Positions 24,974 to 33,335 of a DNA stretch of 64,000 bases are shown piece after piece. Both the position numbers and the translations under genes were made by a program. The number at the start of each line of letters is the position of its first letter. Position 1 is the first letter of the stretch. Source of the stretch: CAZYTX01 sp964650485 (GTDB lineage Bacteria > RBG-13-61-14 > DATKZS01); contig CAZYTX010000016.1 of NCBI GenBank assembly GCA_964650485.1, positions 4,644 to 68,643 on the forward strand. The letters run 5' to 3'. The notes beneath the pieces were generated by a model, which saw only the letters and a program-made list of their open reading frames with translations, ran no database searches and was not told the DNA's origin.

Positions 24974-25575
24974 GCGCGGTTAGAACAGAGTTTGTAAAGG
25001 GGCTTTGGAAGGAGATTCCTCCCTTCAGGTTCGTGCTGGGCCTGTGTCCCACCCTGGCGGTCACCACCACCGCGGAGAACGGCTTCGGCATGGGCCTTGC
25101 CACCACCTTTGTGCTCCTTTGCTCGAACGGAATCATCTCGTCCTTGAGGAAGATCATACCCGACGAGGTCAGGGTGGCCTCGTACATAGTGGTCATCGCA
25201 ACCTTTGTGGTGTGCGTGGAGATGGTGACCAAGGCATACTTCTTCCCTTTGAACGAGGCACTGGGCATATTCATACCGCTCATCGTGGTCAACTGCATAA
25301 TACTGGGCCGGGCCGAGGCCTTCGCCAAGAAGAACAACGTGGTCACCTCGCTCGCGGACGGACTGGGCATGGGACTCGGGTTCACCTTGTCCTTGACCGT
25401 GCTGGGAGCGGTGAGGGAGTTATTCGGCAAGGGCGAGATATTCGGGCTGGCTTTCTTCGACAAGCTGGGAATTCCTTTCGAGCCCTTTGACTTCTTGCAG
25501 CAGGCCCCTGGGGCCTTCGTGGCTTTGGGGCTCATGCTGGGGATCATGAACCTTCTCGGAAGGCTTACAAGGTAA
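24970..25575 (+). CDS. rnfE: RnfE membrane subunit
   Basis: 201-residue membrane protein with about six helices, homologous to RnfA. The two half-site Cys motifs that, with RnfA, hold the intramembrane 2Fe-2S cluster in studied Rnf and Nqr complexes are present: LGLCPTLAVTTT and VVNCIILGRAEAF. It starts within the rnfG stop (ATGA) and is followed 12 nt later by rnfA. Confidence 0.94.
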   Translation: MSAVRTEFVKGLWKEIPPFRFVLGLCPTLAVTTTAENGFGMGLATTFVLLCSNGIISSLRKIIPDEVRVASYIVVIATFVVCVEMVTKAYFFPLNEALGIFIPLIVVNCIILGRAEAFAKKNNVVTSLADGLGMGLGFTLSLTVLGAVRELFGKGEIFGLAFFDKLGIPFEPFDFLQQAPGAFVALGLMLGIMNLLGRLTR

Positions 25576-25587
25576 GGGGGCGCGCGC

Positions 25588-26160
25588 ATGGACACCTTTG
25601 CACTGGTAGTAGGGGCCATATTCATAAACAACATCCTGCTCCACCGCTACCTTGGCAACTGTCCCTTCCTGGGAGTGTCCAGGAAGATGGACACCGCCAT
25701 CGGCATGTCTTTCGCCGTGGTCTTCGTGATGACGCTCGCAGGGCTCATCACCTGGGTGGTAATGAGGTACGTGCTCGAACCCTGGGACATAGACTACATC
25801 CGCACCCTGGCATTCATACTGGTGATCGCCACACTGGTGCAGTTCGTGGAGCTGTTCCTCCGAAAGAGCATACCTGCGCTCTACAAGTCGCTTGGCATAT
25901 TCCTCCCGCTCATCACCACCAACTGCGCGGTGCTGGGCGTGGCCATCATAAACGTAAACGAGGAGTACAACCTCATACAGACCCTGATCTTTTCCGTGGC
26001 CTCCGCGGCCGGCTTCGGCCTGGCACTGGTGCTCTTCGCCGGCATACGGGAGAGGTTCGAGATATCGCCGGTGCCAAAACCGCTGCAGGGCACAGGGATC
26101 GGGCTGGTGACCGCGGGGCTTATAGCCCTCGCCTTCTTCGCCTTCAAGGGGATGATATGA
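25588..26160 (+). CDS. rnfA: RnfA membrane subunit
   Basis: 190-residue membrane protein of about six helices, paired with RnfE. Cys motifs for the shared intramembrane 2Fe-2S cluster are intact: RYLGNCPFLGV and TTNCAVLGVAIIN. AAGFGLALVLFAGIRERFE is the typical late helix. A GGGGG run precedes the ATG. The stop overlaps the rnfB fusion start by 4 bases. Confidence 0.94.
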   Translation: MDTFALVVGAIFINNILLHRYLGNCPFLGVSRKMDTAIGMSFAVVFVMTLAGLITWVVMRYVLEPWDIDYIRTLAFILVIATLVQFVELFLRKSIPALYKSLGIFLPLITTNCAVLGVAIINVNEEYNLIQTLIFSVASAAGFGLALVLFAGIRERFEISPVPKPLQGTGIGLVTAGLIALAFFAFKGMI

Positions 26161-28319
26161 TGCCTGTATATCTTTATCCTGCACTTGCCATGCTGGGCAT
26201 CGGGCTCGTAGCCGCGGCCATACTTGCGGTGGCTGCCAAGGCCTTTTACGTGGAGATAGACCCCAGGGTGGCGATGGTGGAGGATACCCTGCCCGGGGCC
26301 AACTGCGGAGGGTGCGGCTTCACCGGTTGCGCGGCCTGCGCCGAGGCCATCGTCGAGGGCGCGGCGCCGGTGAACGCCTGCGTGGCCGGCGGGCCCGACG
26401 TCGCGGCCAAGGTGGCCGAGGTCATGGGTGGCGACGTGGGCTTCATGGAGCCGCAGATAGCCGAGCGCTACTGCGCCGGCGGCGAGCGTAGCGGCAGGAA
26501 GTACTACTACGACGGGGCCCTTGATTGCCGGGCCATGGCCGAGCTTTACGGGGGCGACATAGTGTGCTCGCACGGGTGCCTGGGGCTTGGCACCTGCGTT
26601 GACGCCTGCCCGTTCGACGCCCTGGAGATGGGGCCGGAAGGCGTGCCGGTGGTGGACCCGGAAAAGTGCGTGGGGTGCGGGACCTGCGAGCGGGTGTGCC
26701 CCCAGGGCGTGATCGAGCTGTTCAGCCTCTCCGACAGGCTGCTGCACTTTGTAAACCGGGACCAGTGCATGGCCCCCTGCACACAGCTCTGTCCCGCGCA
26801 GATAAACATTCCCGCTTACGTGGAGCTGGCCTCCGAGGGCAGGTACGAGGAAGCGGTGAACGTGATCAAGGAGAGGAACCCGCTGCCGCTCATATGCGGC
26901 AGGGTGTGCCCGGCCCCCTGCGAAGAGGGGTGCCGCAGGGCCGCCATCGAGGACGAGCCCGTGCACCACAACTACATAAAGCGGTTCGTGGCCGACTGGG
27001 AGATGGCCCTGCCCGAGCGCAAGAAGCCCTCCATGCTCCCGGACTCGGGAAAGAAGGTGGCGGTGGTGGGAGGCGGCCCCTCGGGGCTCACCGCGGCATA
27101 TTACCTTCGCAGGCTGGGGCACGCGGTAACCATATTCGAGGGCATGCCCGAGCTGGGCGGAATGCTCAGGTACGGCATACCCGAGTACCGGCTGCCCAAA
27201 AAGGTGCTCGACTTCGAGATAAAAGAGATACTCGACCTGGGCGTTACGGCAAAGACCAATACCAGGCTGGGCACCGACCTTACCGTGGCCGACCTGGAAA
27301 AGGAGTACCAGGCCATATACCTGGCCATGGGGGCATGGGACAACCAGTCCCTGCGTGCAGAGGGCGAGGACCTGGACGGGGTGTGGAAAGGCACCGAGTT
27401 CCTCCAGCAGCGCGAGCTCGGAAACACCGTGGACCTCATAGACAAGAGGGTGGTGGTGGTCGGCGGCGGCAACACCGCCATGGACGCCTGCCGCTCGTCG
27501 CTCAGGCTGGGCGCCAAGGAGGTGGTGTTGCTATACCGCCGCACCAGGAAGGAGATGCCGGCGAACGAGGTGGAGATAGACGCGGGCGAGCACGAGGGCG
27601 TGGTCTACCACTTCCTGGCTGCGCCAAAGAGGCTTATCGGTGACGAGGACGGCCGCGTAAAGCAGATGGAGTTCATCAAGATGGAGCTGGGCGAGCCCGA
27701 CGCCTCCGGCAGGAGGAGGCCGGTGCCAATCGAGGGCTCGGAGGAGATGCTTGACGTGGACGTGGTGATAGCCGCCATCGGCCAGAAACCAAAGGCCGAC
27801 TGGAAGCCGGACGAGCTGGTCGAGCGCGGGCTCAAGCTCACCAGGTGGAACACCATCGAGGCAGACGAGGCCACGCTCCAGACGGACATACCGCATATAT
27901 TCACCGGCGGAGATTTATGGAGCGGACCCGCGCTTCTGGTTGACGCGGTGGGCACGGGAAGGCGTGCTGCCCGGTCCATTCACAAGCACCTGCGCGGGGA
28001 GGACCTCTCCTTCCCTGAGGGCGCCTATTTCAAGCCCGCGCGCATGCCGGAGTCTGAAGAGGTGTTTGTGGAGGGCGTGTCCAAGAAACCCAGGGTGCCG
28101 CAGCCGGAGCTGCCGGTGGAGCAGAGGACAAAGACGTTCGATGAGGTTGACCTGCCCCTTACCGGGGAGCTGATGCAGGCCGAGGCTGCAAGGTGCCTCC
28201 GATGCGGCACCATATGCTACCTGCCGGACAAGAAGAGGGAGGAGCACTTAAAGGTCAAGAGCGGCAGGGACAAGGGGTACATGGAGGTTTTGGAAGGGCT
28301 GCTCAGGAACTCGCCCTGA
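26157..28319 (+). CDS. rnfB: RnfB fused to a GltD-like NAD(P)H/FAD oxidoreductase
   Basis: 720-residue fusion. Residues 1-195 are RnfB: a membrane helix (5-28), the FeS domain GANCGGCGFTGCAAC (C50, C53, C58, plus C75) and a two-cluster ferredoxin (C137, C141, C147, C151; C171, C174, C177, C181). From about 200 it continues as the small subunit of glutamate synthase or the NfnB/GltA type: an N-terminal Fe-S part (C204, C208, C212, C247, C251, C255, C259), an FAD motif KVAVVGGGPSGLTAAYYLRR (300-319), an NAD(P) motif VVVVGGGNTAMDA (432-444) followed by LLYRRTRKEMPA, and the FAD-closing IFTGGDLWSGPALLVDAVGTG. The frame is continuous with no internal stop, so the fusion is real at sequence level. 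It is last in the rnf operon and is followed by hairpin repeats. Confidence 0.92.
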   Translation: MMPVYLYPALAMLGIGLVAAAILAVAAKAFYVEIDPRVAMVEDTLPGANCGGCGFTGCAACAEAIVEGAAPVNACVAGGPDVAAKVAEVMGGDVGFMEPQIAERYCAGGERSGRKYYYDGALDCRAMAELYGGDIVCSHGCLGLGTCVDACPFDALEMGPEGVPVVDPEKCVGCGTCERVCPQGVIELFSLSDRLLHFVNRDQCMAPCTQLCPAQINIPAYVELASEGRYEEAVNVIKERNPLPLICGRVCPAPCEEGCRRAAIEDEPVHHNYIKRFVADWEMALPERKKPSMLPDSGKKVAVVGGGPSGLTAAYYLRRLGHAVTIFEGMPELGGMLRYGIPEYRLPKKVLDFEIKEILDLGVTAKTNTRLGTDLTVADLEKEYQAIYLAMGAWDNQSLRAEGEDLDGVWKGTEFLQQRELGNTVDLIDKRVVVVGGGNTAMDACRSSLRLGAKEVVLLYRRTRKEMPANEVEIDAGEHEGVVYHFLAAPKRLIGDEDGRVKQMEFIKMELGEPDASGRRRPVPIEGSEEMLDVDVVIAAIGQKPKADWKPDELVERGLKLTRWNTIEADEATLQTDIPHIFTGGDLWSGPALLVDAVGTGRRAARSIHKHLRGEDLSFPEGAYFKPARMPESEEVFVEGVSKKPRVPQPELPVEQRTKTFDEVDLPLTGELMQAEAARCLRCGTICYLPDKKREEHLKVKSGRDKGYMEVLEGLLRNSP

Positions 28320-28320
28320 C

Positions 28321-28364
28321 CGGGTAGCCCACATAGCTTTTGCTATGTGGGCGCCGACAGGCGC
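28321..28364 (+). repeat. Palindromic repeat copy A, two stacked hairpins after rnfB
   Basis: An 11-bp perfect stem (GCCCACATAGC at 28327-28337, loop TTTT, complement at 28342-28352) follows the rnfB stop. It is followed by a second small hairpin (GCGCC-GACA-GGCGC, 28351-28364). The sequence begins CGGGTAGC and is clearly related to copies at 28429-28470 (inverted) and 15148. There is no T-run, so it is not an ordinary intrinsic terminator, though it could stabilise the mRNA 3' end. Confidence 0.6.
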
Positions 28365-28428
28365 AGGTTGAATATAATGGATGGCATAATGAGGAAAATT
28401 CAACGGGCCGTGCTCTTCATCCTGCTCG

Positions 28429-28488
28429 CTTCGCTCGCGCACACAGACAAGCTGTGTGCGCTACCCGAAGTCATCGAGCAAGGGTAGC
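28429..28488 (-). repeat. Palindromic repeat copy B, inverted relative to copy A
   Basis: A 10-bp perfect stem (GCGCACACAG at 28437-28446 and its complement at 28452-28461, loop ACAAG) is flanked by a further CTTCG/CGAAG pairing. On the minus strand it reads CGGGTAGCGCACACAGCTT, matching the copy at 15149 over 18 bases. A further GGGTAGC at 28482-28488 can pair with GCTACCC at 28460-28466. Copies A and B face each other across about 65-85 bp, like a BIME. Confidence 0.6.
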
Positions 28489-28503
28489 AGGATGCATTTA
28501 CGG

Positions 28504-28968
28504 TCACCTGTGGAGGTCCGGGCAGGAAGCCGGGTCAACCCTCCTGGTTATATGGGGCACCAGGCGCTGGTCATGGGCCAGCCTGCGGTCCAGGATAACC
28601 ATGGGGACCAGGGTAAGAAAAAGACCGGCAACCGCCCCAAGGAAGGTGGCAAAGTCTTTTGAGAGAGAGACAAGATCATGAAAAATGGATCCCGTAACAG
28701 CGCCTGCGACAAGGCCGATGAGAGGCGCCACCCAGATGACAAACGACACTTTAAGCTCGGTGCGGCCTGTGAGGTCGAACTCGACAGCGTCGCCCGGCTG
28801 TGCGCCGATGGTGTTTATGGCCGTGACCCGCTCGGGCGAGTCTTTGCCCAGCGCCGAGTCAAAGGAGCACCTGGACCGCTCGGTGCACCCGTCGCACACC
28901 CCCCTTCTGGAGGTGGTGATGATCGCGCGGTCTCCTGTTATCTCAAGGACTGTGCCGTATCTTGGCAT
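28504..28968 (-). CDS. RseC/SoxR-reducing-type membrane protein
   Basis: 154-residue protein of the RseC family. The N-terminal part has the Cys cluster typical of the family (GVCDGCTERSRCSFD), then two transmembrane helices (VSFVIWVAPLIGLVAGAVTG and FATFLGAVAGLFLTLVPMVI). In several bacteria RseC-like proteins are encoded with rnf genes (rsx) and help reduce SoxR, which fits its place beside this rnf operon. It is divergent from the cytochrome operon with only 44 bp between starts. Confidence 0.82.
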   Translation of the reverse strand: MPRYGTVLEITGDRAIITTSRRGVCDGCTERSRCSFDSALGKDSPERVTAINTIGAQPGDAVEFDLTGRTELKVSFVIWVAPLIGLVAGAVTGSIFHDLVSLSKDFATFLGAVAGLFLTLVPMVILDRRLAHDQRLVPHITRRVDPASCPDLHR

Positions 28969-28969
28969 G

Positions 28970-28997
28970 TTGCGTCACCGGCCGTTGAAAATATAAG
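28970..28997 (+). promoter_or_regulatory. Weak candidate promoter of the cytochrome operon
   Basis: TTGCGT (28970-28975), a 16-nt spacer, TATAAG (28992-28997), within the 44-bp divergent gap to the rseC-like gene. The predicted leader is very short. The only -35 agreement is the TTG. Confidence 0.28.
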
Positions 28998-29012
28998 CAT
29001 TCCTGTAAAAGG

Positions 29013-30557
29013 ATGGTAGCAGTGGAGTCTAGGCAAATCAAAGCAGGCGTATTGCTGGGAGCCATACTGGTGCTGGTGGCCGCGGGGGCGGGCGGGGTGT
29101 TCCTCAGGCCCGCGGGCGGCACCGACCACGTGCTCGAAGCCCGCATGGGGGACGTGGTGTGGAACCACGAGTTCCACGCCCGCATGAGGGACATAGCAAA
29201 CTGCACCGTGTGCCACCACAAGGAGCACAAGGGAGTGACCAACCCGAGACCCTGCACCGACTGCCACAAGCTCATCGAGAACCAGTACGCCATCATAAAC
29301 GGCCCCCTGTTCGGGATTACGCCGCCCCCGCCCGATGTTGACATCGAGGGTGTGTCCGAGCCGGCGTACGCCATGCAGGCCTTCCACGGAAAGTGCGTGG
29401 GGTGCCACAAGGCCATGAAACAAGGCCCGGTGCTCTGCTTTGACTGCCACTCCCAGAGCTTTGCCGGGAAGTACGGCAGGGTGGACTGGGACCACAGGCT
29501 CCACTCCAGGATCATGACAGAGATGGACTGCGACTACTGCCACCACAAGGACAAGGAAGCACAGACTCCCGAGGACTTTCGCCCGTGCAGCGAGTGCCAC
29601 CAGCCGGTCGAGACCATGCCGGTGTCAATGAGCACCGGCACAGAGAACCACGAGACACTGGAGCACGGCGAGTGCCATACATGCCACACAACCGACGACC
29701 CTGAAAAGGGGGTGCGCCACTGCACCCTGTGCCACCAGGACATGGAGCCCTGGCCGGAAAAGGGCGGAGAGGAGTCGCCGCCCAGCATTGACCAGGCGAT
29801 CCACACCCGGTGCCTGGAGTGCCATAACACAAAGTACGCCGGGCTCACCACCAGGATGCCGGTCATATGCGACGACTGCCACCAGCCGGACCCGTCGTTT
29901 ATGCACGGCGGCACCGCGGGCCCGGTCATGTGGAGCCACGAAAGGCACGCCGACTTCGCCGGCCTCGAATGCAGCCGATGCCACCACATGGACCAGGCGG
30001 ACGAGCCGCAGCTCGCATGCTACCGCTGCCACGGGGCCGGGGACTACGGGTTTGCGCCCAGCCTGCGAGAAGCCACACACGTAAGGTGCACCCAGTGCCA
30101 TACAGAGTCGTCCGGCTTCCACGGGCCGCGCGACCAGGAAGAGTGCGCAACCTGCCACGCCCGCGGTGCAGCCGGGCCCGAGCTTTTCCGGGGCGCCAGC
30201 CAGGGCGAGACATGCTTTTTCGACCACAGGGAGCACGCCACCAGCTATGGGCTCTCCTGCCGCGAGTGCCACCACAACACCCTGCGAAAAGACGGGTTTC
30301 CATTCACCGTGTGCAAGAGCTCGCTGGCATGCCCGGAGGAGGCTGATCAGTTCCAGTCGTGCATTAACTGCCACGGCAGGAGGGGACCCGGGCCGCTGGC
30401 CCGAAAGCTTCGGCAGGAGCCGCCCGTGTTTTCAGAGGCACTGCAAAAGGCGTGCAACAACTGTCATGACGAGCTCGAGATCGGACCGCCGGAGTGCGTG
30501 GACCTCACAATCGAGAAAGCCAAAGATAAAGCGGTTATTAAACAGGAGGAGGGATGA
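29013..30557 (+). CDS. Seventeen-heme c-type cytochrome, HmcA-like
   Basis: 514-residue periplasmic multiheme cytochrome. An N-terminal helix (GVLLGAILVLVAAGAGGVFL) serves as signal or anchor. I count 17 CxxCH motifs, from CTVCH near residue 64 to CNNCH near the C-terminus, many followed by a second His (CHHKEH, CHHKD, CHHMD, CHHN) as in class III cytochromes. The order of spaced HxxH and CxxCH elements resembles HmcA of Desulfovibrio, which has 16 hemes. A GTG at 29022 would be better placed relative to the AAAAGGA than the ATG at 29013. The gene overlaps the ferredoxin gene by 4 bases. Likely role: electron store or wire facing the membrane module encoded downstream. Confidence 0.9.
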   Translation: MVAVESRQIKAGVLLGAILVLVAAGAGGVFLRPAGGTDHVLEARMGDVVWNHEFHARMRDIANCTVCHHKEHKGVTNPRPCTDCHKLIENQYAIINGPLFGITPPPPDVDIEGVSEPAYAMQAFHGKCVGCHKAMKQGPVLCFDCHSQSFAGKYGRVDWDHRLHSRIMTEMDCDYCHHKDKEAQTPEDFRPCSECHQPVETMPVSMSTGTENHETLEHGECHTCHTTDDPEKGVRHCTLCHQDMEPWPEKGGEESPPSIDQAIHTRCLECHNTKYAGLTTRMPVICDDCHQPDPSFMHGGTAGPVMWSHERHADFAGLECSRCHHMDQADEPQLACYRCHGAGDYGFAPSLREATHVRCTQCHTESSGFHGPRDQEECATCHARGAAGPELFRGASQGETCFFDHREHATSYGLSCRECHHNTLRKDGFPFTVCKSSLACPEEADQFQSCINCHGRRGPGPLARKLRQEPPVFSEALQKACNNCHDELEIGPPECVDLTIEKAKDKAVIKQEEG

Positions 30558-31453
30558 GCAAGGCCCGCTCCCGAGAGACAAAGATGAAAGGCATCCTCAC
30601 CGACGTGACCAAGTGCATCGGGTGCGAGAGGTGCGTACAGGCATGCAACCAGGTGAACAAACTGCCCCCCGACCTGCCCACCAGGTTCAAGGTTGGCGAC
30701 GGGCTATCCAACAACCGGCTCACCTCAATCGTACGGGTCCCGGGAACCAGCCGCACCGTGCGCAAGCAGTGCCTGCACTGCATCGAGCCCTCGTGCGCAT
30801 CGGCATGCCTGGTGGGGGCCTTCCACAAGCGCGAGGACGGGCCGGTGGTGTACGAGGAGTCCGAGTGCATCGGGTGCCGCTACTGCATGCTGGCATGTCC
30901 GTTCATGATCCCAAGATACGAGTGGGACAAGACCATACCATACGTGAGAAAGTGCAAGATGGACGAGGAGTGCAGGGTGGAAGGGGGCATGCCCGCGTGC
31001 GTGTCAGCCTGCCCCACCGGCGCCACCATATTCGGGGATCGGGACGAGCTAATAAAGGAAGCCAGGAGAAGGATCAAGGAGAAGCCGGGCCTCTACATTG
31101 ACCACATCTGGGGAGAGCACGAGTTCGGGGGCACATCGGTGCTCTACATCTCCGACGTTCCCCTCGGCGAGGTGCTGCGCATCCCCTCGAAGGAGGAGCT
31201 TGCAAAGCGGGCCGTGCCCGAGCTGGCCACCGGCTCCATCCCACACATGAACCACTCCTGGGTGATGGTCACCCCCTTCCAGTTCGGCATAGTCTTCTCG
31301 GGACTCTTCGGCATCTGGGTGATAAGAAGGCGCTCGCAGCTCCAGGGGCCGCACGACCGGGGCGGGCCCGGGGCCCCTGAGCCGGGCGCCGCGGGTCTGG
31401 ACGAGGTGTGCCAGGAAGAGCCCTCCGAACAGAAAAACGAGGGGGGCGAGTGA
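30554..31453 (+). CDS. Four-cluster ferredoxin subunit, HmcB-like
   Basis: 299-residue iron-sulfur protein of the DmsB/HmcB type. Four cluster motifs are present: CIGCERCVQAC, CLHCIEPSCASAC, CIGCRYCMLAC, and a split set CKMDEEC with CVSAC followed by PTGATIFGD. There is a single C-terminal hydrophobic helix (FQFGIVFSGLFGIWVI) followed by a Pro/Gly-rich tail. There is no Tat or Sec signal at the N-terminus, so the Fe-S domain is probably cytoplasmic. It sits between the cytochrome and NrfD-type genes with overlaps at both ends, as expected for one complex. Confidence 0.9.
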   Translation: MSKARSRETKMKGILTDVTKCIGCERCVQACNQVNKLPPDLPTRFKVGDGLSNNRLTSIVRVPGTSRTVRKQCLHCIEPSCASACLVGAFHKREDGPVVYEESECIGCRYCMLACPFMIPRYEWDKTIPYVRKCKMDEECRVEGGMPACVSACPTGATIFGDRDELIKEARRRIKEKPGLYIDHIWGEHEFGGTSVLYISDVPLGEVLRIPSKEELAKRAVPELATGSIPHMNHSWVMVTPFQFGIVFSGLFGIWVIRRRSQLQGPHDRGGPGAPEPGAAGLDEVCQEEPSEQKNEGGE

Positions 31454-33327
31454 TGGAGGACAACTTCCTGCTAAAGAGGGTCAAGGACGTGCTCTGGGTG
31501 CTGACCGCGGCCGCGGTGGTGGCCGGCCTGGGCAGGATGTTCTTCGGACTGGGGGCCTCCACCTACATGACCGACGCCCTGCCCTGGGGAATGTGGAAGA
31601 CACTAAACATGGTGGCAGGCGCGGCCCTGGCAACCGGCGGCTTCGTGACCGCGTGCATCATCTACATCTTCCGTATGGAGAAGTACCGGCCGGTGGCAAG
31701 GGTCGCGGTGCTGGTGGCGGTGCTGGGCTACACCGCAAGCCTCTCCGCCCTGCTGTTCGACATAGGGCTCCCCCACAGGTTCTGGCACCCCTTCTTCATG
31801 TGGAACGAGCACTCCTTCTTGTTCGAGGTCTTCTGGTGCGTGTCCATGTACTGGATGGTGGCGGCCATCGAGACACTGCCCATAATATTCGAGCGCCTGC
31901 CCTGGCAGAGGATCGGCCACCTCCTCCACGAGATAATACTGCCCATCGTGGTCCTGGGCATCACCCTCTCATCCCTGCACCACAGCTCCCTGGGCTCGCT
32001 TTTCATGGTGTCGCCCACCAGGCTGCACCCCTTGTGGTTCACCACGTGGATACCCATCGAGTTTTTGACCTCGGCCATGGCCGGGGGACTGTGCCTGCTT
32101 ATTGCAGTGGTCCTGGGATACTCCAAGCTCTACGGCAAAGCCGTAAACATCTCCATTCTGGAGGGCCTTGCCAAAGGGGCCGCGGGAATTCTTATAGTCT
32201 ACTTCGCTATCAGGGCCGCGGACTTCACTATCCACGACAAGTGGACCTATGCGCTGGGACCCGAGGCGAGCTGGGAGAGCGCGGTGTTCTGGGTGGAACT
32301 CGCGCTCCAGGTGTTTGTGCCGCTAATCATTTTTATTGTCCCGGTGTGGCGAAGGAGCGTGAGGGGCCTTGCAATCGCCGGACTCTCGGGCGCGCTCGGT
32401 CTCACCATGCACCGGCTGGACACCGGCATAGTGGGCTATTTCAGGAGCGCGGGCACAATCTACTTTCCCTCCCTCTCAGAGATACTGCTCAGCATCGGGG
32501 TGTTCGCGGCCGCGGCCCTGGCATTCCTGTTCGTGGTCGAGCACTTCTACGTGTTGGAGTCCCCCGAGGCCTGCGCCGCGCCCGAGGCCGAGGGCGCGCA
32601 CCTCGACCAGGCCAGGCAGTGGACCCTGCCCGAGCTCCTGGAGATTCTGACCGGACCCGACGCTGTGCGAATAAGCCTTATAGTGGTGGTGACCATACCG
32701 CTTTCAATCCTTGCCATGAGCGACCAGGCGGCGAGCCCCTTCAAGTACAAGCCACAGCCCGTGGACGCGCCCGAGGGCGTGGACGTGATGCGCACCATAC
32801 TCAGGATTGACGGCAACGACCAGGATGAGCTCGCCGAGTTCCCCCACCGGCTGCACCAGGAGGAGTTCGGCGGCGAGGAGTCGTGCCCACAGTGCCATCA
32901 CCTCGACCTGCCCGACGACCACTCCACCCCATGCTACCGCTGCCACCGCGACATGGGCCTTGACACCGACATCTTCGACCACGAGTACCACCAGGAGTAT
33001 TACGGCGGCAAGAGGTCATGCAAGGAGTGCCACGATTTAAGTCTGCCAAAAGGCAAGGGCAACGCAAAGCAGTGCATCGAGTGTCACGGCGAGGACAAGG
33101 AATGGCCCATGAAGGGCATGGCCGAGTACAAGATCGAGGACTTCACCCACATGGCCCCCGGCTACGAGCAGGCCATGCACGGCAGGTGCCTTACATGCCA
33201 CCGCCTGTACGAAAGGCTGAAAAAGGAGCCGGCATCAGAGCCAGACAGCCTGGGAAACTGCTTCAGATGCCACCCGCTGGAAAGAAAAGAGACCGGGACC
33301 ACCGCAATGGCGCCCTTGAGAAAATGA
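31453..33327 (+). CDS. NrfD-type membrane protein fused to a hexaheme cytochrome domain
   Basis: 624 residues. The first 420 or so form an NrfD/PsrC/HmcC-like quinone-interacting membrane protein with about 10 helices (for example VSMYWMVAAIETLPIIFERL and HSSLGSLFMVSP). After the last helix (SLIVVVTIPLSILAM) comes a periplasmic-type tail with six CxxCH motifs between residues 478 and 608: CPQCH, CYRCH, CKECH, CIECH, CLTCH and CFRCH. A longer GTG start exists upstream, but the ATG at 31453 overlaps the ferredoxin stop (TGATG) and I chose it. The fusion would place hemes directly at the periplasmic face of the quinone module. Confidence 0.9.
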   Translation: MEDNFLLKRVKDVLWVLTAAAVVAGLGRMFFGLGASTYMTDALPWGMWKTLNMVAGAALATGGFVTACIIYIFRMEKYRPVARVAVLVAVLGYTASLSALLFDIGLPHRFWHPFFMWNEHSFLFEVFWCVSMYWMVAAIETLPIIFERLPWQRIGHLLHEIILPIVVLGITLSSLHHSSLGSLFMVSPTRLHPLWFTTWIPIEFLTSAMAGGLCLLIAVVLGYSKLYGKAVNISILEGLAKGAAGILIVYFAIRAADFTIHDKWTYALGPEASWESAVFWVELALQVFVPLIIFIVPVWRRSVRGLAIAGLSGALGLTMHRLDTGIVGYFRSAGTIYFPSLSEILLSIGVFAAAALAFLFVVEHFYVLESPEACAAPEAEGAHLDQARQWTLPELLEILTGPDAVRISLIVVVTIPLSILAMSDQAASPFKYKPQPVDAPEGVDVMRTILRIDGNDQDELAEFPHRLHQEEFGGEESCPQCHHLDLPDDHSTPCYRCHRDMGLDTDIFDHEYHQEYYGGKRSCKECHDLSLPKGKGNAKQCIECHGEDKEWPMKGMAEYKIEDFTHMAPGYEQAMHGRCLTCHRLYERLKKEPASEPDSLGNCFRCHPLERKETGTTAMAPLRK

Positions 33328-33335
33328 AGGCAGTC

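Noticed and set aside
28327..28352. Intrinsic terminator after the rnf operon
   Set aside because: The hairpin is strong, but no T-run follows and the same sequence recurs elsewhere as a repeat, so I list it as a repeat.
28389..28487. 32-codon frame after rnfB that starts like a signal peptide (MRKIQRAVLFILLASLA)
   Set aside because: Most of its second half is the palindromic repeat copy B, so the coding look is probably accidental.
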